Shown here piece after piece: positions 28,780 to 38,899 of a stretch of DNA of 64,000 nucleotides. The notes beneath the pieces were generated by a model. That model ran no database searches, was not told where the DNA came from, and saw nothing but the letters and a program-made list of their open reading frames with translations. The DNA comes from Acinetobacter sp. C32I (GTDB lineage Bacteria > Pseudomonadota > Gammaproteobacteria > Pseudomonadales > Moraxellaceae): positions 3,348,001-3,412,000 of the forward strand of contig NZ_CP098480.1 in the NCBI RefSeq assembly GCF_023702715.1, in the 5' to 3' direction. Each line of letters opens with the position of its first letter. Positions within the stretch are counted from its first letter, which is position 1. The translations under genes were made by a program, and so were the position numbers.

Positions 28780-29286
28780 ATGAATTTTCTAAAACGATCC
28801 GCCCTGATCACTGTATTGGCTTTTATGGGCTTGCCAACTGTTCACGCAAATGATGAAGTGACCTCATTGCCGACCATTCGGGTCATGGCTGAATCTGAGC
28901 TACGTGAAGAAGTTGGATTTGTGCCCTTTCAAGAAGACAAGCAGGTTCGTCAGGCGCTACAGCATTATGTCTATAAAATGCATAATGACATGCAAAATGC
29001 AGGTGTGAAGGAAAGTCCAACGGTGGTGAGCTATCAGTCTGTGGCGGCACAGCCAGATCTATCTCAATATTCGCCGATTTTACAGCAATATATCTTAGCA
29101 GTTGCTTCAGGTTTACAGTCTTCAGATCCAACCAATGGTATTTTTAAAATGCTGGAACCTTTGAATATTAATCGAAACAATATTGATGGGATTCGTAATG
29201 GTACGATTAAGTTGAATGCCGATGATATTTTGCGATTACAGCAGCAAATTCAAGATGGGCTAAGAGGCTTTAAACAGCCATATTAA
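28780..29286 (+). CDS. Small periplasmic protein with TonB-box-like N-terminus
   Basis: 168 residues from the ATG behind GGAG (a start 9 codons earlier is possible). The signal peptide ends near PTVHA. The mature N-terminus reads NDEVTSLPTIRVMAESELREE, much like the first residues of TonB-dependent receptors (LPTIxVxAE), yet no plug or barrel follows. The rest is helical and Gln-rich (YSPILQQYILAVASG, ILRLQQQIQDGL). Function unknown. It could interact with TonB or be a remnant-derived protein; the resemblance is to a short motif only. Confidence 0.65.
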   Translation: MNFLKRSALITVLAFMGLPTVHANDEVTSLPTIRVMAESELREEVGFVPFQEDKQVRQALQHYVYKMHNDMQNAGVKESPTVVSYQSVAAQPDLSQYSPILQQYILAVASGLQSSDPTNGIFKMLEPLNINRNNIDGIRNGTIKLNADDILRLQQQIQDGLRGFKQPY

Positions 29287-29306
29287 ATTACCGGATTGAA
29301 TAAAGA

Positions 29307-29333
29307 AAAATCCCCGCACATTACGGGGATTTT
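29307..29333. terminator. Bidirectional terminator
   Basis: AAAATCCCCG / CGGGGATTTT with loop CACATTA between convergent genes. The same ten-base stem recurs at 30083-30109. Confidence 0.9.
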
Positions 29334-29336
29334 ATA

Positions 29337-29960
29337 TTATTGCTTTAGATAGCGTTCAAAAATAGCAGAGAAATCATAGTCCTCAATTTGTTTGCGGCGC
29401 TCGGTAAACTTGTTTTCAACTTGTAGCGTAGTCTGAGAAATGATATCAGGCAGATTCAATAATACCTGTTCTGGCAACTCACGTAGTGAGAACATACTGT
29501 TTACAGCTTGCTGTGTTTGAACCAGAGTGGTGTATTGACGTTCAATTTCTTTACATGCTTCGCCAATACTAAAGAGGGCCTTATATAAATCGCGTACTTT
29601 CTCAATTTGCGATTTCTCAATATCAATTGAATAAGCTGCACCACCGAGTTGGAACTTGATTTCAACATCGCGATCAATGGTTCCCGCAGTTTCAAGTAGT
29701 ACTCGGCTGATTTGATAGTGCTTATAGGGATAACGGTTTAGGGTTCTTTTCTTGCTGACAGCACTGGTACCGTCTAGATGGATAAACGCGGTGTTGGTAA
29801 AGCAGTATTCATCCGTTTTTGCTTTGATGAGGAAGAAGATTTTTTCATTGTCTTCATGGAAAATATAGTCATCAATATCCGTTTTATCATAATCTTGAGG
29901 TTCAATAATCTTACCGATATCACTGGTTCCCATTAAATCGGCTGCCATATTTTTAAACAT
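29337..29960 (-). CDS. Bacterial PH-domain protein (YvbH/PF08000-like)
   Basis: 207 residues from the ATG giving MFKNMAADLMGTSDIGKI; an ATG 12 codons earlier has a weaker context. The first 120 residues match the bacterial pleckstrin-homology pattern seen in YvbH-type proteins: DYIFHEDNEKIFFLIKAKTDEYCFTN, FIHLDG, and KKRTLNRYPYKHY, then a terminal helix. The remainder is a helical extension. No signal peptide or membrane segment. The function of this family is not established. Terminators with identical stems flank the gene on both sides. Confidence 0.82.
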   Translation of the reverse strand: MFKNMAADLMGTSDIGKIIEPQDYDKTDIDDYIFHEDNEKIFFLIKAKTDEYCFTNTAFIHLDGTSAVSKKRTLNRYPYKHYQISRVLLETAGTIDRDVEIKFQLGGAAYSIDIEKSQIEKVRDLYKALFSIGEACKEIERQYTTLVQTQQAVNSMFSLRELPEQVLLNLPDIISQTTLQVENKFTERRKQIEDYDFSAIFERYLKQ

Positions 29961-30082
29961 TGTTAGAACCTTATTATTTGTTGGAATAGCAATCATAATT
30001 TGCCGTGTATTGTTCTGTCTACAGTGGGCATTTGTATTTTAAGAATTCGATACAACCATGAAATGAATTTTGATCGCATAAA

Positions 30083-30109
30083 AAAATCCCCGTTTAGCAC
30101 GGGGATTTT
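30083..30109 (-). terminator. fadBA terminator
   Basis: AAAATCCCCG / CGGGGATTTT with loop TTTAGCA. On the minus strand it is followed by T residues. It lies 20 bases past the fadA stop. Confidence 0.9.
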
Positions 30110-30128
30110 CTTTTTATCTCAGTGTCGA

Positions 30129-31301
<1,173 letters not shown>

Positions 31302-31313
31302 TCACGTCGCTCC

Positions 31314-33467
31314 TTAACCGTAGAATTTTGTGTTGTTAGCAGCCATGTCACGCAACATTTGTGGCGCTTCATAAGCCTTACCTAAGTGTGCATATTTGTC
31401 GCAAAGCGCAACGTATTCAGCAACACCTGTTTGGTCGATGTAACGGCATGGACCACCACGGAATGGAGGGAAACCTACACCCATGATCATCGCCATGTCT
31501 GCTTCAGAAGCAGTTGCAACGATGTTGTCTTCTAAGCAACGAACTGTTTCGTTACAGAAAGCAAGCATCATACGGTCGATGATTTCTTGGTTATCAAACT
31601 CGCGTTTTTCGCCAGTCACGAAAGGAGCAATAATTTCGTATGCTGTTGGATCAACAGTTTTCGCTTTCTTACCTTTCTTGTCTAACACGTATTTGTAGAA
31701 ACCAACGTCATTCTTTTGACCAAGACGTTTTGCTTCGTACATCGCTTCGATCGAACCTTTGTAGTCTGGTTTCATACGGTCAGGGAAACCTTCAGCCATT
31801 ACTTCTGCGCCATGAACACCTGTATCGATACCAACAACGTCGATCAAGTATGCAGGACCCATCGGCCAGCCGAATTTCGCCATCACATTGTCCACTTGTT
31901 GGAAATCTGCACCGTCTTTTACAAGCAGGTCAAATGCACCAAAGTAAGGGAACAATACACGGTTAACCAAGAAACCTGGGCAGTCGTTGACAACGATTGG
32001 TGTTTTACCCATTTTTTGAGCAAGAACAACCGTTGTTGCGATCGCTTCTTCAGATGTCTTTTCACCACGAATCACTTCAACCAATGGCATCATGTGTACT
32101 GGGTTGAAGAAGTGCATACCAACAAAGTTTTCAGGACGTTGTAATGCTTTCGCTAAACGTGTAATTGAAATCGTTGATGTATTAGATGCAATGATCGTGT
32201 TTTCACGAACATGCTTTTCAGTATCAGCAAGCACGATTTCTTTAACTTTTGGATTTTCAGTCACGGCTTCGATCACGATATCCACTTCTTTAAACTCGTC
32301 ATAGCTTAAAGTTGGACGGATGCGAGCCAGTGTTTCACCCATTTGCGCAGGTTTCATTTTCTTGCGCTCAACTTGCTTAGTGAGCAAGCCATTCGCCTCT
32401 TTCATACCGAGTGCAAGTTGTGGATTACCAATATCTTTCATGATGATTGGTGTGCCTTTGCTTGCCGCTTGGTAAGCAATACCACCACCCATGATACCCG
32501 CACCTAATACAGCTGCTTGGTTTACAGGGTGAGCACCTTTCTCATATTTCTTCGCAGTTTTCTTCACCACTTGGTCATTGATGAATAAACCAATCAATGC
32601 ACCTGCTTGTGGGGTAATCGCTGCTTTTGCAAAACCTTGTGCTTCTGCTTTTAACGCGTCATCACGAGTTGAGCTTGCACCAGCTTGTAAAGAATCAAGC
32701 AATAATTTTGGCGCAGGGTATTGAGCAGGATTTGCTTTCGCTAGGACCGCACCTTTCGCCGTATTGAACGCCATCATTTGTTCAAGTGGGTTCAACTTGA
32801 TTGCGTCTAATTTTTCTTGACGCTTTGCTTTCCAGTTCAAACGACCCGCAATGGCTTGTTTAACCAAGTCAACAGCAGCTTCTTGTAATTTGTCCGCAGC
32901 AACAACCGCATCAACAGCACCATCTTTTAGTGCAGCTGCAGGTTTTTTCGGATTCGCCATTGCCATCCATTCAACGGCATTGTCGATACCGATTAAACGG
33001 CTTAAACGTACGCTACCACCAAAACCAGGATAGATACCCAATTTGATTTCTGGTAAGCCGACTTGTGCTTGCTCTGACATCACGCGATAGTCACATACCA
33101 AGCACATTTCAAAGCCACCACCAAGCGCTGTACCATTGATTGCAGCAACTTTAGGTAGATCTAAATCTTCAAAGCTGTTGAAGATTTCGTGTACAGGCAT
33201 AAGCCAATCAACAATCGCTTGCTCGCCTGCAGCGAAGTTTTGGCCGAATTCAGTGATATCAGCACCAACGATGAAGGTTGATTTGCCAGAGGTAACAACT
33301 AAGCCTTTAATATCGTTATTGGCTTTCACTGCAGCAATTGCTGCTTGGAAGTCTTCGATGGTTGCACGGTTAAATTTATTAACCGACTCACCTTGTAAGT
33401 CAAAGCGGAATTCTGCAATTCCGTCCGCAAGCATTTGGACGGTAATGGCATTGCCAGCGTGGATCAT
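31314..33467 (-). CDS. fadB: Fatty-acid oxidation complex subunit alpha
   Basis: Multifunctional enzyme: enoyl-CoA hydratase/isomerase at the N-terminus and 3-hydroxyacyl-CoA dehydrogenase at the C-terminus. I start at [11 protein letters not shown] (717 residues), because AGGGAG precedes it and the length fits the family; a start 14 codons earlier is open. The hydratase part shows [15 protein letters not shown] and [19 protein letters not shown]. The dehydrogenase part has the Rossmann motif [13 protein letters not shown], then [19 protein letters not shown] and [15 protein letters not shown]. It is the first gene of fadBA. Confidence 0.97.
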   Translation of the reverse strand: MIHAGNAITVQMLADGIAEFRFDLQGESVNKFNRATIEDFQAAIAAVKANNDIKGLVVTSGKSTFIVGADITEFGQNFAAGEQAIVDWLMPVHEIFNSFEDLDLPKVAAINGTALGGGFEMCLVCDYRVMSEQAQVGLPEIKLGIYPGFGGSVRLSRLIGIDNAVEWMAMANPKKPAAALKDGAVDAVVAADKLQEAAVDLVKQAIAGRLNWKAKRQEKLDAIKLNPLEQMMAFNTAKGAVLAKANPAQYPAPKLLLDSLQAGASSTRDDALKAEAQGFAKAAITPQAGALIGLFINDQVVKKTAKKYEKGAHPVNQAAVLGAGIMGGGIAYQAASKGTPIIMKDIGNPQLALGMKEANGLLTKQVERKKMKPAQMGETLARIRPTLSYDEFKEVDIVIEAVTENPKVKEIVLADTEKHVRENTIIASNTSTISITRLAKALQRPENFVGMHFFNPVHMMPLVEVIRGEKTSEEAIATTVVLAQKMGKTPIVVNDCPGFLVNRVLFPYFGAFDLLVKDGADFQQVDNVMAKFGWPMGPAYLIDVVGIDTGVHGAEVMAEGFPDRMKPDYKGSIEAMYEAKRLGQKNDVGFYKYVLDKKGKKAKTVDPTAYEIIAPFVTGEKREFDNQEIIDRMMLAFCNETVRCLEDNIVATASEADMAMIMGVGFPPFRGGPCRYIDQTGVAEYVALCDKYAHLGKAYEAPQMLRDMAANNTKFYG

Positions 33468-33860
33468 GCCTGATCTCCCTTGTTGTGGAGGATTCTGAGT
33501 TGATGTCATAAAGCGTGTGTGCGTTTAAGCACACAAAAAAGCTTCGCTAATCTTACGATAACTATATCCAAAAAGGACATAACAAGTTGTATCAAGCCGT
33601 GACGCTAGGGTCATCAATTTATTGTAAGCTTAGGCTTGAACTGCTAAATCATGAATAAAAATAAATTTTTTGAGTAGAATAGAATGTTTACTCTTTGATT
33701 GTGATGGGAAATTTGAAAAGAGCTTTTGTCCGATTTCGGTAAAGCAAATTAGTATTTAAGTCGACAAATTTGCTAGAATAGTCAGCTTGTTTTGAGTGCG
33801 ATTTTGAGATTTGGTTATCAAATTGGCATTTGTTTTTCAGCTAAGAAGATAGAGTCATCT
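33468..33860. other. Control region between fadBA and the LpxO-like gene
   Basis: A 393-base divergent gap with no gene. It must hold the promoters of fadB (reverse) and the hydroxylase gene (forward). A TAGAAT at 33773-33778 is a plausible -10 for the forward gene, but I find no good -35 at 16-18 bases. No convincing operator dyad is visible. Confidence 0.5.
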
Positions 33861-34775
33861 ATGATTAAGTGGTTCATATTAGCGATTTTTATCATTTCGG
33901 CGTTGTATATTCAGCGTCGTGGTAAAGTAAAGCATTCGTTTTATCGTCAGTTTTTTGACCATTCTACGATTCTCGCACCCATTAACTTTTTGATGTACAT
34001 GTTTTCCAAAGTGCCGAATCAGCCGTATATCGACACCCAACATTTTCAGGACTTAAAAGTTCTGGATGAAAACTGGGAAATGATTCGTGATGAAGCCAAA
34101 GCTTTGTATGACAAGGGTGGTATTAAAGCATCGAGTAGCTATGATGATTTGGGCTTTAACTCCTTCTTTAAAACAGGTTGGAAACGGTTCTATCTGAAAT
34201 GGTACGACTCTGCACATCCATCAGCAGCTGAGCTTTGTCCAAAAACAACCGCATTGTTAAAGACCTTGCCAACGATTAAAGCAGCGATGTTTACTGAACT
34301 TGCACCAGATAGTCGTTTGGTTCGTCACCGTGACCCGTATGCAGGTTCTTTGCGTTATCACTTAGGTTTAATCACACCGAATGATGATCGCTGCTTTATT
34401 GATGTCGATGGTGAACGTTATTCTTGGCGTGATGGTGAGAGTGTGGTTTTTGATGAAACCTATATTCACTATGCTGAAAATACCACAGACCAAAACCGCA
34501 TTATTTTCTTCGCAGATGTCGAGCGTCCATTAAAGACCCGCTTTATGGAGAAGTTTAATCACTGGTTTGGAAAAAGTGTGATGACCGCTGCCAGTTCACC
34601 TAATGAAGCGGGTGACCAAACAGGTGGTTTAAACAAAGCGTTTGGTTATATTTACCAGATTCGTATTAAAGCCAAAGCCTTAAAAAAATCGAACCGTTCA
34701 CTGTATTACTTTTTGAAATGGTTCATCATGCTTGGTCTATTTTTCCTCATTTTTATTCGTCCTTATGTTTTTTAA
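33861..34775 (+). CDS. LpxO-like aspartyl/asparaginyl beta-hydroxylase
   Basis: 304 residues from MIKWFILAIFIISALYI, placing the start right at an N-terminal membrane anchor; an upstream in-frame start 23 codons earlier is less likely. Fe(II)/2-oxoglutarate dioxygenase features: RHRDPYAGSLRYHLGL gives His156 and Asp158, and YIHYAENTTDQNRIIFF gives His203 and an Arg for 2-oxoglutarate. A C-terminal membrane segment (YFLKWFIMLGLFFLIFI) completes the LpxO layout. LpxO hydroxylates a lipid A secondary acyl chain at the inner membrane. That substrate is inferred from family likeness; a protein substrate is possible. Confidence 0.85.
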   Translation: MIKWFILAIFIISALYIQRRGKVKHSFYRQFFDHSTILAPINFLMYMFSKVPNQPYIDTQHFQDLKVLDENWEMIRDEAKALYDKGGIKASSSYDDLGFNSFFKTGWKRFYLKWYDSAHPSAAELCPKTTALLKTLPTIKAAMFTELAPDSRLVRHRDPYAGSLRYHLGLITPNDDRCFIDVDGERYSWRDGESVVFDETYIHYAENTTDQNRIIFFADVERPLKTRFMEKFNHWFGKSVMTAASSPNEAGDQTGGLNKAFGYIYQIRIKAKALKKSNRSLYYFLKWFIMLGLFFLIFIRPYVF

Positions 34776-34789
34776 GTTTGAATAACATC

Positions 34790-34813
34790 AACGCCCGAAA
34801 GGGCGTTTTTTTA
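34790..34813 (+). terminator. Terminator of LpxO-like gene
   Basis: AACGCCC-GAAA-GGGCGTT followed by TTTTT; GNRA-type loop. Confidence 0.9.
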
Positions 34814-34865
34814 TGGGATTTGGCTTAGAATATTTTTAATTCATAACAATTCACTTTGAAAATCT

Positions 34866-35285
34866 ATGCAAACGTTTCGCTCTAAAATTGATTGGTGGCT
34901 CTGGGGGATAGTAATTGCAACAACAGGCTTGTTACTGCAATTTTTATGGACCATGTATATGAAAGGCACCATGCAGGAGTATCCTGAACATGCCGTATTC
35001 TATTTTCTGACAATCGCACTATTATGGTGGCCGATTTTTAATACGCGTTATATTGTGACCGAACAGGGCTTAACGATTCGTTCGATGTTATTCAAGTGGC
35101 AGATCAATCAGTCAGATATTATTAAAATCTCTACAAGCCATCATTTAATTTCATCTCCTGCTTTATCTTTGGATCGTTTGCGAATTGATTATCAGAAAGA
35201 TGGGGTTACAAGTCATATTTTGATTTCGCCTAAAGATAAGCAGACGTTTTGCAAGGCCTTAAATCAAATCCTTTCGAAGCATTAA
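34866..35285 (+). CDS. Small membrane protein with PH-like domain (YyaB type)
   Basis: 139 residues. Two N-terminal membrane segments (WWLWGIVIATTGLLLQFLW; AVFYFLTIALLWWPIF) are followed by a cytoplasmic domain with TRYIVTEQGLTIRSMLFKWQI, ALSLDRLRIDYQKDG and ILISPKDKQTFCKALNQ. This is the pattern of the bacterial PH domain found in YyaB-like proteins. Function unknown. The ATG at 34866 follows AAAATCT with only a weak ribosome-binding site. It is the second PH-like protein in this window but not similar in sequence to the one at 29337. Confidence 0.75.
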   Translation: MQTFRSKIDWWLWGIVIATTGLLLQFLWTMYMKGTMQEYPEHAVFYFLTIALLWWPIFNTRYIVTEQGLTIRSMLFKWQINQSDIIKISTSHHLISSPALSLDRLRIDYQKDGVTSHILISPKDKQTFCKALNQILSKH

Positions 35286-35347
35286 ACCATTTATAAACGT
35301 GGCTCTTACATGATATTCACATTTAAAGCTTGAAAAAAATTGAGCAA

Positions 35348-35366
35348 ACATCACATCATGTGATGT
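35348..35366. promoter_or_regulatory. Perfect dyad before uvrC
   Basis: ACATCACA-TCA-TGTGATGT, an 8-bp perfect inverted repeat 22 bases upstream of the uvrC start codon. In mRNA it would be a hairpin near the ribosome-binding site; as DNA it resembles an operator. No SOS-type box is evident. Confidence 0.45.
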
Positions 35367-35388
35367 AAATAGAGAGAATAGGCATGTC

Positions 35389-37188
35389 GTGAACCCAAAC
35401 GCTCGAGAACACATTGAAAAAATACTGGCGCATATGACTCAGTTACCTGGCGTTTATAAAATGCTGGGTAAAGATGGAGAGTTACTGTATGTCGGTAAAG
35501 CCAAAAATCTAAAGAATCGTGTGTCGAGCTATTTTGTAAAAACCATAGAGCATCCGAAAACGCAGGCCTTGGTTGCCCGTATTTATGATATTGAAAGCTT
35601 GGTGGTGCGTTCCGAAACAGAAGCGCTATTGCTTGAGCAAAACCTGATTAAGCTGCACCGTCCGCCTTACAACATTATGCTGCGGGATGACAAATCCTAC
35701 GTCTATATCTTTGTTTCCTCAGACAAGCCCTATCCTCGGATTGCCAGTGGGCGAGGTAAGGGTAAGCATCAAATTGGTAAGTTTTTTGGGCCGTACCCAA
35801 GTGCTTATAGCGCGCGCGATACTTTATTGGTGTTACAGAAGCTATTTAATGTACGCCAATGTGAGAATAGCTATTTTTCACAGCGCAAACGTCCATGTCT
35901 GCAATATCAGATCAAACGCTGTACCGCACCTTGTGTTGGCCTGATTAGTCCTGAAGAATATAAAGAAGATGTAGATAACTCGATCAGATTCTTACAAGGA
36001 GATACCAAAGAGCTGAATCAAGAGCTGATTGGAAAAATGGAACAGGCGGCTGAAGCGCTGGAGTTTGAAAAGGCAGTGTTCTATCGCGATCGTTTGGCTT
36101 TGCTTCGTGAAGTACAGGCACAACAAGCGGTATTCAAGATTAAGGGTGAGGCCGATATTCTGGCAATTGCCTACCAAGCAGGCGTGACCTGCGTCCAGAT
36201 TATGTATGTGCGGAATGGACGAATGCTGGGCGGGAAAAGTTATTTCCCTGATATGTTAGGGGATGATTTGGGCCAGATGCTCAGTGACTTTATGGCGAAC
36301 TTCTACTTCCAAGTTGCCGATGAAGTGCCGACCGAGCTGATCGTGAATGTCAATGTACCCGACCAACAGCAGCTGGAAGAAGCCTTGCAGCAGACCTTTA
36401 ATAAAAAGGTTCAGATCAAGCATAAGGTGCGGGAAACCCGTGCTGAATGGTTGGAACTGGCACAAATGAATGTGCAACATGCCATTAAAGGTAAACTCAG
36501 CAATCATCTGGAACTCAATGAACGCTTTCATCAGCTTGAACAGGTGGTGGGCCGACCGATTGACCGGATTGAATGTTTTGATATCAGTCATACCATGGGT
36601 GAAGCGCCGATTGCATCCTGTGTGGTGTTTGATCAGGGGGGTGCAAGAAAACGTGATTATCGCCAATTTGCCATTCAGGATATTACTGGGGGAGATGACT
36701 ATGCTGCGATGCGTCAAGCACTCACCCGCCGCTATAAAAAGAATATGTTACCTGACCTGCTGTTGATTGATGGTGGTAAAGGACAATTACATATGGCAAT
36801 GGAAGTGATGCAGGAACTTGAGCTGGATGCCTTTATGATCGGTGTCTCTAAAGGGGAAGGGCGTAAGCCTGGACTAGAGACGCTGCATTTTACCGATGGT
36901 ACCAAGATTCAATTGCCAGAAGATCATAAAGCCTTGCATTTGATTCAGCAGGTCCGTGATGAAGCACATCGTTTTGCCATTACCAAACACCGTGCCAAGC
37001 GCGATAAGCGCCGTAGTAGCTCAGTCTTAGAAGCAATTCCAGGATTGGGGCCTAAGCGTCGTCGTGATCTTTTGACTCATTTTGGTGGTATACAAGGGGT
37101 GTTGAAAGCATCGGAAAATGAACTGACTTTGGTTCCAGGACTGGGTGAGGTCATGGCCAGAACCATTTATAAAATTTTGCATGAATAA
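35389..37188 (+). CDS. uvrC: Excinuclease ABC subunit C
   Basis: Makes both incisions around UvrB-bound DNA damage in nucleotide-excision repair. 599 residues, normal. The start is GTG ([13 protein letters not shown]); the nearby ATG at 35384 runs into a stop after two codons. The N-terminal GIY-YIG nuclease domain has [29 protein letters not shown] motif lies near residues 205-240. The RNase H-like C-terminal nuclease has [20 protein letters not shown], and [10 protein letters not shown]. The helix-hairpin-helix pair at the end reads [12 protein letters not shown] and [12 protein letters not shown]. Confidence 0.97.
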   Translation: MNPNAREHIEKILAHMTQLPGVYKMLGKDGELLYVGKAKNLKNRVSSYFVKTIEHPKTQALVARIYDIESLVVRSETEALLLEQNLIKLHRPPYNIMLRDDKSYVYIFVSSDKPYPRIASGRGKGKHQIGKFFGPYPSAYSARDTLLVLQKLFNVRQCENSYFSQRKRPCLQYQIKRCTAPCVGLISPEEYKEDVDNSIRFLQGDTKELNQELIGKMEQAAEALEFEKAVFYRDRLALLREVQAQQAVFKIKGEADILAIAYQAGVTCVQIMYVRNGRMLGGKSYFPDMLGDDLGQMLSDFMANFYFQVADEVPTELIVNVNVPDQQQLEEALQQTFNKKVQIKHKVRETRAEWLELAQMNVQHAIKGKLSNHLELNERFHQLEQVVGRPIDRIECFDISHTMGEAPIASCVVFDQGGARKRDYRQFAIQDITGGDDYAAMRQALTRRYKKNMLPDLLLIDGGKGQLHMAMEVMQELELDAFMIGVSKGEGRKPGLETLHFTDGTKIQLPEDHKALHLIQQVRDEAHRFAITKHRAKRDKRRSSSVLEAIPGLGPKRRRDLLTHFGGIQGVLKASENELTLVPGLGEVMARTIYKILHE

Positions 37189-37292
37189 TTTGACCGATTG
37201 ACACAATCTTCCCCCTATTGCGGTGTAAACGATCATTCACAAATGGCGAAAAACATTGAAAGATAGGGTGTTTCGATGATGAAGGAAAAATG

Positions 37293-38090
37293 ATGTCCTT
37301 ACTTTCGCTCTATCAACAGGTTGAACAACAGGAATGGATTGATATTCCATCCGGTTGGTTACAAGGTCGTACCGTATTTGGCGGTTTGATTGCTGGATTG
37401 CTGATCCAAAAGGCGCTGAGTACGGTACAAGATCCAGCAAAGCAACTGCTAAGCTGTAACATCACCTTTGTCGGTCCTGTACAACAAGGACAGGCCAGAC
37501 TCAGTGCCGAGATATTGCGAGAAGGAAAATCAGTCACAACGCTGGAAATCCGACTCTGGCAGGATGATGCGGTACAAAGTATTTTGGTGGCCAGTTTTGG
37601 CCTACAACGTGAATCTCGTATTCATGTCCAGAATTTGCCCCAAGTGCCTGATTATCCAACAGCTGAACAACTGGATAAAACCTTTTATATCGAAGGTTTA
37701 ATGCCAGAGTGTTTACAGCAGTTTGAATTGTGTTGGGCCGAAGGACATTATCCAATGGCTGGCAGTAAAGTGCCTGACTTTGGCGGTTGGGGGCGATTTG
37801 CACCAAGTTTGCACAGCAATCGTGATATGCAATTGGCGGATCTATTTGCCTTAATGGACGTCTGGCCACCTGGGGTATTGCCCATGTTTAAGACGCCTGC
37901 ACCTGCGAGTTCATTAACTTGGCATATTACCTATTTGCAACCGGTTAACGGTCAAATTCAAGAGTGGCTAAAATATAAAGTGATTACCGAATATGCAGAA
38001 CATGGCTATTCCACTGAATATGCCTATGTTTGGGACGCTGAAAACCGTTTAATTGCGGTGCTTAGACAGACAGTTGCCGTTTTTGCCTAG
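37293..38090 (+). CDS. Acyl-CoA thioesterase II-like (TesB-like) double-hotdog protein
   Basis: About 265 residues. Two adjacent ATGs exist; AAGGA lies six bases before the second, so I start there. The sequence is a tandem hotdog: RTVFGGLIAGLLIQKALSTV in the first half and WHITYLQPV in the second, with YSTEYAYVWDAENRLIAVLRQTVAVF at the end, as in TesB-like/4HBT_3 thioesterases that hydrolyse acyl-CoA. Catalytic assignment within this group is not secure. It follows uvrC by about 100 bases with no obvious terminator. Confidence 0.8.
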   Translation: MSLLSLYQQVEQQEWIDIPSGWLQGRTVFGGLIAGLLIQKALSTVQDPAKQLLSCNITFVGPVQQGQARLSAEILREGKSVTTLEIRLWQDDAVQSILVASFGLQRESRIHVQNLPQVPDYPTAEQLDKTFYIEGLMPECLQQFELCWAEGHYPMAGSKVPDFGGWGRFAPSLHSNRDMQLADLFALMDVWPPGVLPMFKTPAPASSLTWHITYLQPVNGQIQEWLKYKVITEYAEHGYSTEYAYVWDAENRLIAVLRQTVAVFA

Positions 38091-38193
38091 TCGACACTGC
38101 GGTGCATTTCGTATAAAGTTGCTTACACATGGATAATCTCAGCACATCCTTTGTGCAACATGCATATTTAGTGCAAACAACATGGCGGTGTTT

Positions 38194-38781
38194 ATGAGTA
38201 CAGGGCAAATCCTGAACATTCCCAATATTTTAACTTTGGCACGTATCGCCCTTATTCCTGTGTTTTTGGCCATCGCATATTGGCCACCAGCAATTGGAAT
38301 TGCCGAGCATCATGGGGGAATGATGCGCCATATGGTACTGACTGCAATTTTTGTGCTTGCAGCAGTGACCGATTGGTTTGATGGCTATTTGGCAAGAACA
38401 CTGAATCAAACCTCTGCTTTTGGACGTTTTCTTGATCCTGTTGCAGACAAATTGATGGTTGCAGCTGCACTGATTGTGTTGGTGCAATGGCAACCGACGA
38501 TTTCAATGGCCTTTGCTGCAATTGTGATTATTTCCCGCGAGATTACTGTTTCTGCACTCCGTGAGTGGATGGCAGAATTAGGTGCACGTACCAGTGTGGC
38601 GGTGTCGACTGTGGGTAAATATAAAACAGCTTTTCAAATGATCGCAATTAGCGTGTTCTTATTGAATTGGAAACCGTTGGAAATTTGGGCCTATGCCTTA
38701 CTGTATGCGGCGGTGATTCTAACGCTATGGTCGATGTTTATTTATATGAAAGCTGCTTGGCCGTATTTGAAACAGCCTTAG
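38194..38781 (+). CDS. pgsA: CDP-diacylglycerol--glycerol-3-phosphate 3-phosphatidyltransferase
   Basis: An inner-membrane enzyme making phosphatidylglycerol phosphate, the first committed step to phosphatidylglycerol and cardiolipin. About 195 residues from MSTGQILNIPNILTLARI; an ATG four codons upstream is also possible. The CDP-alcohol phosphotransferase signature is complete: DWFDGYLAR, then FGRFLDPVADK, matching D-G-x2-A-R-x8-G-x3-D-x3-D. Several membrane segments follow. It lies between the thioesterase and the beta-propeller-like gene. Confidence 0.93.
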   Translation: MSTGQILNIPNILTLARIALIPVFLAIAYWPPAIGIAEHHGGMMRHMVLTAIFVLAAVTDWFDGYLARTLNQTSAFGRFLDPVADKLMVAAALIVLVQWQPTISMAFAAIVIISREITVSALREWMAELGARTSVAVSTVGKYKTAFQMIAISVFLLNWKPLEIWAYALLYAAVILTLWSMFIYMKAAWPYLKQP

Positions 38782-38834
38782 AATTGAAGTCCATCTAGTT
38801 GCTGCAAATTTAAATAAAAAAATGAGAGAAGAAC

Positions 38835-38871
38835 AGCACTCACGCTGCTTGATTGGGCAAGGGTGAGTGCT
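38835..38871 (+). promoter_or_regulatory. Inverted repeat between pgsA and the following gene
   Basis: AGCACTCAC (38835-38843) and GTGAGTGCT (38863-38871) are perfect complements separated by 19 bases. No T-run follows, so it is not a classic terminator. It lies about 28 bases before the ATG of the next gene and would form a 5' leader hairpin if transcribed. Confidence 0.45.
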
Positions 38872-38899
38872 TAAAACGATAAGTTGGGAACATACATCA

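Noticed and set aside
36256..36717. 153-residue frame antisense to uvrC
   Set aside because: Inside a complete and conserved uvrC, no recognisable motif.
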